Shown: positions 31,946-41,060 of the stretch, piece after piece
Layout: each line of letters opens with the position of its first letter
Numbering within the stretch: the stretch's first letter is position 1
Assembly: GCA_035079385.1 (NCBI GenBank)
Contig: JAVHKY010000028.1
Span: forward strand, 124,001 to 188,000
Direction of reading: 5' to 3'
DNA: 64,000 bases
Origin: Aspidiotus rigidus
Taxonomy: Eukaryota; Arthropoda; Insecta; Hemiptera; Diaspididae
Translations under genes and position numbers: made by a program
Notes under the pieces: generated by a model
What the model saw: the letters and a program-made list of their open reading frames with translations, nothing else
Databases searched by the model: none
Told to the model about the DNA's origin: nothing

Positions 31946-34390
31946 ATGTGCTGTGATTTTCGACGGCTCAACTCAAAAATTGTGAGACAACAATATCCAT
32001 TACCAAGAATTGATGATTTAATAGACTGTATGCTAGACGCCAATTGCTTCTCCTCACTGGATTTAGCTTGGGGCTATTGGCAAATTCCAATGGAGTCTGG
32101 CTCAATTGATAAGACCAGTTTTGTGACTCCTGATGGACAATATGAGTGGCTCCGCCAACCATTTGGTTTGTCCAATGGAGGAGCGGTGTTTCAACGAGTA
32201 ATCAATACTATTTTAACACCGTTATCAGGAATGGGAATTGTGGCCTATTTAGATGATATAATGATTCCGTCAAACAGTTGTCAGGAAAATTTAGGGAAGC
32301 TAAGAAAAATATTTGAAGCTCTGAGAAAAGTTGGATTAACCATACGCTTAGACAAGTGTCGGTTTTTGTACAACAAAGTATTGTACTTGGGACACGAGAT
32401 AGAAAACGGTCAGATAAGACCGGGTATGGAAAAGATCAAAGCAGTAGAATCTTTTCCGCGTCCCAAGAATGCCAAAGAAGTTAGGCAATTTATAGGCCTC
32501 GCTAGTTATTTCCGCAAGTTCATCAAAGATTTCAGTATACTGGCCGCACCCCTCACCAAATTGACTAAAAAGGAAATTGAGTTTAACTGGCAACAAACTC
32601 ATCAAACAGCTTTTGAGACATTGAAGAGAAAATTGATATCTAGGCCAGTGTTAGCCATTTATAATCCTTCATCCGAAACTGAACTGCACACAGACGCGAG
32701 CAGTATAGGAATTGCGGGCATATTGATGCAACGACAATCTGATAAAACTTTGAAGCCAGTACTTTACTTCAGTCAGCAAACGACAGATGACGAAAAGAGA
32801 TATCATTCTTATGAACTAGAGACTTTAGCAATTGTACGTTCGCTTCAGCCAATGCGAGTTTACCTATATGGTAAGAAGTTCAAAGTAGTTACAGACTGTA
32901 GCGCTTTGAGATACACCTTAACCAAAAAAGATATTAATCCTAGGATCGCCCGATGGTGGTTGTTAATTCAGGATTTTGATTTCGAAGTTGAATACCGAGC
33001 AGGGACTGCTATGCGACATGTAGACGCCCTTAGTAGGAGTCCCGTTGACAAAGTGAACCCTAAAGATGCGGAAACCATTGCTGATAAGGTTATTAACATC
33101 AAAAGAATGAATGAGATCGACTTAGACGACTGGGTCCAAATAGCCCAACGTCAGGATCCAAAATGTGCCGAACTTATTGAAGCCATAAACACACAAAAGC
33201 CAACTTCCAGGGGCAAAGAAATAAAACGAGATTTTGTATTAAAAAGAGGTAGGCTGTACAGACGCACCGAGGGTGGACTGAAATGGGTCGTCCCTCGAAG
33301 TGCCCGCGCGCAAATATTAAAAATGTATCATGACGATAACGCGCACCCCGGAGTGACCAAAACAGAAGAATTAGTCAGACAACGTTTTTGGTTTCCAAAG
33401 CTTCGAAAATATGTAGAAGATTATTTGAGGGCATGCTTAAATTGCTTATATGTGAAGCCTAAAAGAGGAGAATCAAGTGGGAAACTACATCCTATTCCCA
33501 AACCGTGTATACCAATGGATACTATTCATATGGACCATTTAGGGCCATTTGTACAAACGGCCAGAAAGAATACCCATCTTCTAGTAGTTGTGGATGCTTT
33601 CACAAAATATGTATGGTTGTGGCCGAGCAAGTCGACAACGACGAAAGGAGTCATTAATTTTCTAGAGCAATTAGCCGGAATTTTCGGTTTCCCTCGAAGA
33701 ATCATAGCGGACCGGGGGAGCGCTTTCAAATCAGACCAATTCACGCAGTATTGTAAAGAAAATGGTATTCGTCTGATTTTGACGGCGGTGAGTACCCCAC
33801 GAGCAGCAGGGCAAGTTGAAAGGATGAACTCCGTTGTTTTAGATAAACTGATAGCGATCATCCCGGCGGAAGAATCATGGGACAAATATTTATCGCAAGT
33901 TACTATGAGTATAAATAATACTGTAAATGAAAGTACAGGGAAATCGCCCAATGAATTATTATTTGGCTTTCGACCTAGACTGGGTCACGAAGCCCCTCTA
34001 GCCAACGAAATTGACGCAGATCGGAGTAACGAAGAGAATGAAAACGCACAAAAAGTTTTCGAAAATAAACGAATAACCGAGCGCCAAGAGGCCCAAAAGA
34101 AAAATAAGGAAATACAGGATAAGATGGCTGCGAAAAATGAAACTCGTCGCGAAGCAAGAAAATTTAACGAAGAAGATTATGTATTGATCACTAATCAGAA
34201 CCCTTCCACAAAAACTAAATTGAGATTTAAGGGACCATACAAGATTACAACGCCATATCCAAATGATAGATACAAAGTGGAGAACTTCGACAATCGGCAC
34301 CGCAAGTATGACGCGGTACATGCGCCTGAACATCTAAAGCGCATAGAAATTTTTGCCGACTCTTCAGCTGAATCCGAGTCGGAAGAGTAA
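31946..34390 (+). CDS. Gypsy unit 2 Pol: RT, RNase H, integrase
   Basis: 814 codons, with the same amino-acid sequence as unit 1 by inspection; the only base difference I find (31957 T versus 24755 C) is silent. It contains YLDD at 101-104, RNase H Asp250, the integrase H462/H467/C497/C500 zinc site and the D530, D589, E625 triad. The same frame relationship to Gag-protease applies. Confidence 0.92.
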   Translation: MCCDFRRLNSKIVRQQYPLPRIDDLIDCMLDANCFSSLDLAWGYWQIPMESGSIDKTSFVTPDGQYEWLRQPFGLSNGGAVFQRVINTILTPLSGMGIVAYLDDIMIPSNSCQENLGKLRKIFEALRKVGLTIRLDKCRFLYNKVLYLGHEIENGQIRPGMEKIKAVESFPRPKNAKEVRQFIGLASYFRKFIKDFSILAAPLTKLTKKEIEFNWQQTHQTAFETLKRKLISRPVLAIYNPSSETELHTDASSIGIAGILMQRQSDKTLKPVLYFSQQTTDDEKRYHSYELETLAIVRSLQPMRVYLYGKKFKVVTDCSALRYTLTKKDINPRIARWWLLIQDFDFEVEYRAGTAMRHVDALSRSPVDKVNPKDAETIADKVINIKRMNEIDLDDWVQIAQRQDPKCAELIEAINTQKPTSRGKEIKRDFVLKRGRLYRRTEGGLKWVVPRSARAQILKMYHDDNAHPGVTKTEELVRQRFWFPKLRKYVEDYLRACLNCLYVKPKRGESSGKLHPIPKPCIPMDTIHMDHLGPFVQTARKNTHLLVVVDAFTKYVWLWPSKSTTTKGVINFLEQLAGIFGFPRRIIADRGSAFKSDQFTQYCKENGIRLILTAVSTPRAAGQVERMNSVVLDKLIAIIPAEESWDKYLSQVTMSINNTVNESTGKSPNELLFGFRPRLGHEAPLANEIDADRSNEENENAQKVFENKRITERQEAQKKNKEIQDKMAAKNETRREARKFNEEDYVLITNQNPSTKTKLRFKGPYKITTPYPNDRYKVENFDNRHRKYDAVHAPEHLKRIEIFADSSAESESEE

Positions 34391-34766
34391 TTAAGTAAAA
34401 TATGAGAATCTCGTAGAACCAGCGAAGAAAATGAAGAAAAGGAAAACCGATAAAACGATAAAATAAAGAAGAACGAAGAGTAAAAAGAAACTGGAGAAAA
34501 GAGAAGAAAAGAAACAAAGACAGAAAATAATAATTGTCGATATCAGCATAAAAATCAAGATAAGAGCATAAAAATCGCGAGTGGATTTCTGACTATAATA
34601 ACCAATCACGAAAAAACTGTATGGTCATAGGTCCAAATTACTGCATGAAAATAATATAAAAACAGTAGCAGAAAGAGCAAATTTTCATAGTTCGCAAATA
34701 CGTCAAGCAGTTATTTCCTGTGTTTTAATATTTGTAAAAGATTGTGATCGAAGAAGAAAAGTCGAG

Positions 34767-35420
34767 ATGAACAACGAGCGACGACGCAACCGTATGATTG
34801 ATTTGTATTTGGCCGCATCCGATCATCTGATACAGTCATTGTTATCCGAAATACGAGTTCTCCGAAGAGGCATTGGACTTTTACCGGCAGTGGCATACGA
34901 GTTGCCTACTCCATTGCGCGTAGGATTCGAAGAATTATGCCTCGCACCGGACATACCGGCTCTATTGGGAGCCATCCGCGCGGCAAACGTTATTGCCATG
35001 GAGAAAGCGATACCCGCTGTACCCTCATCCAGCCCTGGAATTATTATTCAGAGAAAAGATCGAATTCTAAAACGACCGTCATCACCGATTCCGTTGGGTG
35101 GTCGGCGTACCACCATAGAAGTTCCAGCTAAACGCAAGTTACCAGCGTGTGAATCGAAACGAGAAGAACCAAGGACAGAAATGGAAAAGAAAATACAAGA
35201 ATTGACAGGAAGTAGAATCGATCAAGAGTTGGCAGACTTTGCAGCTAAACTGCAAGCCGAAGACAAGGAAGAAGAAGATACCTTAGCCTTAAATTTGTCA
35301 GAACAAGAGCAAGCCGAATTGAACAAGGAAGAGGATGTCAGTAAAGAAGAACGTTGCAAGAGTTGCCGAGTAAAAGGCGGACACGCACTTTCGTGTTCTC
35401 TCCATCCGCGTCGTAGATAA
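34767..35420 (+). CDS. Gypsy unit 2 ORF3, unknown accessory protein
   Basis: 217 codons, intact, with Arg7 and Glu138 where unit 1 has Cys7 and Gly138. The C-terminal C-x2-C-x5-H-x3-C-x2-H cluster is unchanged. Both base differences alter the protein, but two sites are too few to read as relaxed selection. Confidence 0.75.
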   Translation: MNNERRRNRMIDLYLAASDHLIQSLLSEIRVLRRGIGLLPAVAYELPTPLRVGFEELCLAPDIPALLGAIRAANVIAMEKAIPAVPSSSPGIIIQRKDRILKRPSSPIPLGGRRTTIEVPAKRKLPACESKREEPRTEMEKKIQELTGSRIDQELADFAAKLQAEDKEEEDTLALNLSEQEQAELNKEEDVSKEERCKSCRVKGGHALSCSLHPRRR

Positions 35421-35557
35421 AGTTTAAAAGACGCGAGAACGATGCATAATTTTTGAAAAGGTCCTTTTCAGGACCACCGAATGAATTTCTTAAAAGGAAG
35501 AGTTGCTGTCTCCCTAGTAACGAGTTTGGAGACCAAACTCCGTCAGGAAAGGCCGAA

Positions 35558-36345
35558 TATTATAACCTCATAATTTCGTCTATTTTACGAGCTGATAATT
35601 TCGTCAGCACGCGAGTACGTTCAAATGCGAGCGAACGAGAGTAAAACAATCCCGCGATAACTAACGCTGTACAATACTTGCCGATTATAGTGGAATACGT
35701 TTTTATATGAAAAGACTCCTCGTTAAAAGACCAATAATGAGACTGATTTAAGACGACTTTTAGAGGAACGATTCTTATTCGCCGATATTAGAAGAAATCA
35801 CATTTTACATATATCGCTATGATATTTTGAACGAAAAGCGATTTCGCGACATCCTAACCAATCAGAGACGGCCGTTGATTTTTGCTGATTAAATAATTAT
35901 TCGCGATATACGAGAATGCGCACAATACGGTACGACTTCGCGTCATATAAGTAGGGTAGATTTGAAGGAAAATCAACTGTTTGGTTCCCAGCAGTTTTCT
36001 AGTTCGGTTACCGACTAGTGCGTTCAAGATTGTTGTAATAGCGCGAAGCTTTATTTGTCAGTCGTCGTCTTGGTTCCCAAACGACGTTCTAGCAAATACT
36101 GTACCTAGCGAATCCGTCGCGAGTGTTTGGAATTACCAACACTCTGGTTGTTAACGTCAGAATAGCCGAGCGACAATAGATCGGTTATATTATCCGGTTC
36201 GACAGTACATCGAAAGTGAACCGTTTAATAAGGAGGTGAATGGTGGTTGGTGGTGGGACTTTCAGGGGTTACCTAAAACCCCGCTCCTCGGCGTAGTCAA
36301 TCGCGCCACGCATTAAAGAAGATCTGAAAATACCCGTTCGTAACA
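35558..36345 (+). repeat. Gypsy LTR 3 (788 bp)
   Basis: Begins TATTATAACC (private A at 35564) and ends GTTCGTAACA, followed by the right AACC duplication at 36346-36349 and resumption of the PLE endonuclease region. Confidence 0.9.
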
Positions 36346-36366
36346 AACCATACCACAGTCAAGAGG

Positions 36367-36762
36367 TTGTTTGTGAGACTGAAGGATCCCATACCGATTG
36401 ATGAGAGGAGTGGTGTTTATAAGATGGAATGTGAGGATTGTGGAGGTTTTTATATTGGTGAGACCAGCCGCCAGATGAAAGTTAGAGTAGCTGAGCACCT
36501 GAAGTCTTGGAAGAAGGGACGCTTAGGGGAGTCAGCTTTCGCTGATCATTTGATTAACAGTGGCCACAGTTTCCGCGAGGGATCCGAAAAGCTCCTCCAT
36601 AAGGAGAATTCCTACCGTAAGCGTATCGCCCTCGAGAATATAGAGATAATGCGTCACCTCAACACTGACGGTATCACTATACTCAACTCGTACATTCCGG
36701 AAGATGGCTTGATCGAACAGGTTTATGATTCACACCGTGATGTCTCGTTCGGACGATCTTAA
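36367..36762 (+). pseudogene. PLE-B plus copy, GIY-YIG endonuclease after gypsy
   Basis: 131 codons: SGVYKMECEDC, FYIGETSRQMKVRVAEHL, FADHLINSGHSF and RHLNTDGITILNSYIPEDG. This is the GIY-YIG domain and C-terminus of the interrupted PLE, separated from its RT part by 15.2 kb of gypsy sequence. Its residues are nearly the same as the minus copy (I for V and S for Y at two sites). Alone it has no known role. Confidence 0.85.
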
Positions 36763-36904
36763 TACCTCTTCCTTCTCATTCGTTCGTCAGTTGCTTTCAT
36801 TTCATGTCTGAAGATGGTTGTTTAACCGAAAGCGCTCCCTTCGTTTTTATTTTCTGCGGTTTGCATTTGTTTACTCTCCCTTTAGAGTATTCGTTTTTTC
36901 GTTT
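36763..36904 (+). other. PLE-B plus copy 3' UTR
   Basis: Includes the stem-loop motif at 36808-36834 and the terminal block TTTGCATTTGTTTACTCTCC...TCGTTTTTTCGTTT. It is the complement of 18141-18283. Confidence 0.8.
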
Positions 36905-36916
36905 CTGACTGATCAG
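36905..36916 (+). repeat. Putative PLE target-site duplication, right
   Basis: CTGACTGATCAG directly abuts the PLE terminus. Identical to 18090-18101. Confidence 0.6.
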
Positions 36917-38500
36917 GTCAGAAAACCAACTACGTAAGCAGGCAAAAGCGATCAAAAACTAATTTAGGTAGCCGAGAATAGGCTCTTCACCCTACATGAT
37001 CCACTGGTAGTTACCAAGCTGACAAAGCAAAAACTCCCACCCGATATACGAATACTAAGAGGGAGGGAAGACGTCGGAGACGCATGATACACGCCTCTCA
37101 GGGGAAGAAATTTACCACCTATCGAAAAGGAACTCACGGCCGAAGCCCTCATTTGACGTCGAAGGTCTGCCTAGAAATAACTTCTCTGTAAATAACTGAT
37201 GAAACTAAGGTGGAAAAGGTACGACGAAAACTATAATTTATACGACCACAAAGAAATGATACATATAAGTGTACGATACCGTTATTTCATATTCCTAGAC
37301 ATTTAGGTAATGGACCTCCACGAGGACGACAGGTGTAGCTTCCAAAGAGCTCTGATGTAGTCTTCAATTTCGATGGTGGGCGGAGCCGCAGACAATGAAT
37401 ATCGTCTGGCCGGAAGGTAGCTTGGATTCGAGGAGATATCCCATAGCCCGCAAATCCTCACGCTTCTAGAGATCGCGTTACCTCCCTTGTGGGCCACACT
37501 CCTCTGGGAGTGGCACTGGCGTATACTCGACCGTCGGCCATGTCACCGATTCTGAACTGCCTTTCCAGTAGATTTACCAAGGTTCGACGAACTTCTCTAC
37601 CTTCGGGTGACTGGGGGCTGGGGCGGAGTCTCGCTCGACGTGAAGTAGAAATCTGTCGCACTTAGGCTATCCCTCTAAGTGGGCACTGCACCACACAGAA
37701 ACACTATCACAATCGCGAAATTGATTATCGCATCCCGGCTATCGCACGAAAAAGGGGCAGACGTAACGAATTATCGCACCACGGGACCGAACGGAGTTAC
37801 ACATGGCTACATGATCAGTTCTCGTAGGAGCACACATTTCTCGCACCAAAACGCTAAGAGTAACTGACTTCAGAAACCGCGCGAAAGCTCGACATCGGTA
37901 CCGAAGGACAGTCAGGCACGTATCGCTGCATCTCCTACCACCGAAACGAAAGGGAATCGGACAAATCAGATTTATCGAGCGACATCACGCCACTCGATAA
38001 ATCAAGGAGATAAAATTATCGACCACGAAGGATAAGATAAAAAAGGAAAAATAAATAATCTCTCATTCTATCCGAGCTAACTCGAATAGAAAGAGTAAGA
38101 AAAGACAAAAAGGGAAGAGGAGAGAAATGAGATTCGAATAGAAAGTAACGGTATTCGTTTTGTAGACAAGCGAAGCACACGACACACACACACATACATA
38201 CCTCCTAGCTCGGTATCGCTCGCTCGAAACCCCTGTGACTTCACACACTCTAATTTAAACCTGATTTCCTCGATTCCTCAGCTCAATTCCGATCTATTTT
38301 CCTAGATTTTTCAGCAGAACTTTTCCACCTTCACCTCGAACCTCATCTCCATTATTTTTCTTCAACTCTTCCATAGTTCCTCTCCTCTTCAGACATCAGA
38401 ATCGATCTGACAGACATTCCAATGCCATCAGAAAAAGCATCCACTAAAAAAACTAATCAGAGAGATCTTATTAGAATTCTCCGACCATTTAGTGTACATA
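36917..38500. other. Right flank of the PLE pair, GC-richer, unidentified
   Basis: Short minus-strand frames (for example 37303-37497 with APPTIEIEDYIRALWKLHLS, and 37458-37661 rich in Arg) have a coding look but no family I know. An (AC)n microsatellite lies at about 38178-38196. It may be an older element into which the PLE pair inserted, continuing from 17401-18089. Confidence 0.3.
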
Positions 38501-38768
38501 TGGGAGGAGGGGGAAATAACTATAGAGAATCGGCTACCCTTCGGTTGTGGAGTCAGTTGAGAAAAATAACGACGATGAGGCTTGAGATAGAGGGCCAGGG
38601 GGGGGGGTTATGCAAAGAGAATACATAAAAATAGCTTCGGAGTTCAGCGCGGAACTTAGCACCTCCAAACAGGGACCTTAAAATAAAATTGATATATAAA
38701 ACCACATTTCTGTCGGGGTAGCCGTTCTAGTTTTGTTCCTAAAATGAGCTAGCCATGGAGGGGTGAAG

Positions 38769-38990
38769 TTACTTGGAGATGAGTAATTTGTAGGCAAATT
38801 CAGTAAGGGTTTCTTTGATCTGGTACTTCGAGCTGTAGGGCTTGCATGGATCATTTGTTTCGAAGACACTGTGGTTCATTGTGGTACTGACTTGCACACA
38901 GTTTGATGGGGATGTCTCTCCCCATTCACTCTGCATCATCACATATAACTGGGGTGGATTGAATATTGGTGGCGCCCAACGTGGAGCCAC
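38769..38990 (-). other. Uncharacterised 73-codon frame overlapping a PBS-like site
   Basis: Minus-strand frame containing PRWAPPIFNPPQLYVMM and YQIKETLTEFAYKLLISK. No family recognised. It overlaps the primer-binding-site match at 38970-38988, so one of the two readings is probably coincidence. Confidence 0.15.
38970..38988 (+). other. tRNA-Lys-type primer-binding site, LTR element relic
   Basis: TGGCGCCCAACGTGGAGCC is one mismatch away from the classical tRNA-Lys primer-binding site TGGCGCCCAACGTGGGGC used by many gypsy-class elements. An LTR would be expected to end just upstream (near 38969), with gag downstream, but I cannot outline either. A purine tract GGGAGGAGGGGGAAA lies at about 38501-38515. 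Confidence 0.5.
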
Positions 38991-39477
38991 TCATATTGTC
39001 TTTTGTTCTACTACTCACTAGTGAGTTTGATTACTGTTTACGTGGCATTAATGAGGATTGTCACGTTTTTGAGGCCGAATGAAAAGAAAGAAAAAGTCGA
39101 AAGATATCTTCCTTATTGGAGTTTGAAACAATCATCAGAAACATCAAAATCTGAAGAAAACAGCCTACAAATAGGTACAAGAAAGTATATGGGTAAGTAC
39201 CAATAGCATATAGATAGAGAATTTTGAAGATGTAGGCGAGAAAGGTGAACTACAATTAAAAGGTCTGAAAATGAGTTTTAAATTGAAAAAATTTTGAGGC
39301 CAGTTCATTGGCTACCTTGATCAAATGAAGGAAGACAACAAATTAACTGGCTTTTATATACAAAATCTTGGAAAAACGGCGAAGATGAGTCGATCTAATT
39401 TGAAGAGAAATATTCAGTTTACTCAATTGATGAAAACCACATGTCAATTTTTACACGCTCCAAATCTTGTTTCTCTC

Positions 39478-39786
39478 CCCCGTTTCGTCAGTTGCTTTCA
39501 TTTCAGTCCCGAAGATGGACCAGCTTTATACAACCCTATACCACTGTTAAAGGGTTGTTTGTGAGGCTGAAGGACCCCATACACGTTGATGAGAGGAGCG
39601 GTGTTTATAAGATGGAATGTAAGGATTGTAGAGGCTCTTATATTGGTGACACCAGCCGCCAGATGAAAGTGAGAGTAGCTGAGCACCTGAAGTCTTGGAA
39701 TAAGGAACACTTGTTGCTGGTCATTTAATAAATAGCGGCCACCGTTTTCGTGAGGGATCGAAAAGGCTCTTCCATAAGGAGAACTG
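39478..39786 (+). pseudogene. PLE-D: rearranged 3' UTR joined to GIY-YIG fragment
   Basis: 39480-39520 matches the PLE 3' UTR (CGTCAGTTGCTTTCATTTCA..GAAGATGG). Immediately after it, 39521-39786 matches the endonuclease coding region (GVYKMECKDC, YIGDTSRQMKVRVAEHLKSW). The order is opposite to that within one element, so this is either a tail-to-head junction of two tandem PLE copies or a later rearrangement. It ends abruptly inside the domain at about 39786, and the frame breaks at about 39714. Confidence 0.8.
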
Positions 39787-40430
39787 CTCACATCTCATGT
39801 GGACGACCCCATGAGATGTGATGCGAATACATGATCACGAGAGACCACATAAAGTCTCCATCTCTAGCCCGCACTCGCCTACACGTGGTGCCCCTGTACT
39901 GAGCAGCCTAACGGAAAGTCGCGGTATCCCATCCCGGCGGGAAGTCTGGTCGGTCGAGTCAACGAGTGTACCGCGGGGGGTTGTGTTGGGGCAAGTACCT
40001 AATGCAATTAAGGAAAGGCCCAACTAAACTGGATAGGGACAGAGGCAGGTTACCTACCCTACGTGTGGCGGCGGAAGACTCGAGCAATCAAAGTCGGCGG
40101 CACCCACAGCTCGAGTTAGCGGAGCGACTGCCAACGGGGGTACTTATAAATGGGCAGTTTATCACAAACCTGGCCGTTAGGTATAAAAGGCGCTTTCATA
40201 AATACACTACGATTTTAACACGCTGTTAAAGCTGTCAAAAGAAAGCCTCGTACGAGGCCGGAGATGCGGTGCCTCCCGCCGGGAATTCACAGATACCGCC
40301 ACAGGGACCCAGCGCTGGACCAAGCTGAAGCGCCCCTGTGAACCAACCAGCAAAGAAAAAGGCAACGAAAAAAGGGACTTGTGCTTCCACTAACTCAAAT
40401 TCAGTGGCCACAACCCCAACAGAAACAAAA
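39787..40430. other. GC-rich non-coding block, possible retroelement 5' region
   Basis: Clearly richer in G/C than its surroundings, starting exactly where the PLE-D fragment stops. It opens with a hairpin (ACATCTCATG ... CATGAGATGT, about 39791-39821). No conserved frame is seen. The sharp boundary suggests an inserted element; LINE 5' regions can look like this, but that is a guess. Confidence 0.35.
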
Positions 40431-40678
40431 GTAGCGTAAAGAAAACAAATGAAATGGACTGAGTCTATGAATAAAAGTATAATGCGCTCATACTATAAAT
40501 GCACTGGCCTAGAAAAAGACTTTACGGACCACAGGAAAAATATGCATCAGCTCTTTTCCAATGCGAATTTCCAGAACTGCAGTGTACAGAATAACGGATT
40601 GCAGATTAAAAACGAGGGATTTTAAAAAACAGACTATTAGCAGAGCCAATACTAATGGGAATTGAAGATGAGATAATT

Positions 40679-40910
40679 TGTACGTCCTCTTGCAAGTGGC
40701 CCTGACACTACCAATCAGCTCTGCTACGCGCAAGCGTTCATTCAGCGTAATGAGACGCGTTAGAAATTGGCTCGCACCACCATGTCACAAGGTCGATTTT
40801 CCTCCCTATCGCTTCTTGCGATTGAGAAAGACGTGTGCACGAGAATCGATCCAAAAGAAATTGTAAAATTATTTTTTACCTTGAAAGAACGTAGCTATGA
40901 TTTTTTTATG
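40679..40910 (+). pseudogene. hAT transposase, C-terminal dimerisation fragment
   Basis: The translation begins LLQVALTLPISSATRKRSFSV followed by MRRVRNWLA, matching the conserved hAT C-terminal pattern (ALTLPVSSATAERSFS.LRRIKTWLR). After a one-base frame change near 40775 it continues as MSQGRFSSLSLLAIEKDVCT and RIDPKEIVKLFF, again typical (RLSGLALLSI...D..EII..F). The rest of the transposase is absent, so this is a relic. The canonical Glu of the AERSFS motif is Lys here. Confidence 0.75.
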
Positions 40911-41060
40911 TAATGAGAATTTGACAATATTATACAAATTATCAATTATAATTTTTTCAATTTTTTTGAGGGGGGTAAAAATCAAACTTTGTGGACGGAC
41001 GAATTCATTTCATGGTGCTCCAGCCCCCCCCCCCCCGAAGTTTCAGGTCTATTTCCGCCA
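40911..41060. mobile_element. Probable 3' tail of the hAT relic
   Basis: Follows the transposase fragment and contains a G-rich then C13-like run (GAGGGGGGT near 40970; CAGCCCCCCCCCCCCCG near 41022-41037). Non-coding. The opposite terminal repeat was not found. Confidence 0.3.

Larger units (their letters stand above)
21154..36345 (+). mobile_element. Tandem Ty3/gypsy array: LTR-int-LTR-int-LTR
   Basis: Two complete element units share the middle LTR. LTR starts are 21154, 28356 and 35558, giving an exact period of 7202 bp twice. There is one 4-bp target duplication around the entire array and none at the middle LTR. By eye I count only four substitutions between the two internal regions (22503/29705, 24755/31957, 27583/34785, 27977/35179). 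The array arose by LTR-LTR unequal recombination or by insertion of a pre-formed dimer, not by two independent insertions. Confidence 0.93.
20343..36904 (+). mobile_element. PLE-B plus copy, 5'-truncated, split by gypsy array
   Basis: Starts inside the RT region at GCTACTATCCAGCGGATG, which is the complement of minus-copy bases near 19489-19511, so the two copies join 5' to 5'. It proceeds to 21153, is interrupted by the gypsy array (21154-36345), and resumes at 36346/36350 through the GIY-YIG region to the 3' end at 36904. The single-copy sum of the two pieces (about 1366 bp) equals the length of the matching minus arm (about 1371 bp). The 4-bp AACC at 21150-21153 is repeated at 36346-36349. 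Confidence 0.9.

Noticed and set aside
21154..36345. Assembly duplication of a single gypsy element
   Set aside because: Units differ at several sites and each LTR has private bases, which a pure artefact would not produce. A collapsed or mis-joined haplotype pair remains possible and needs spanning reads.
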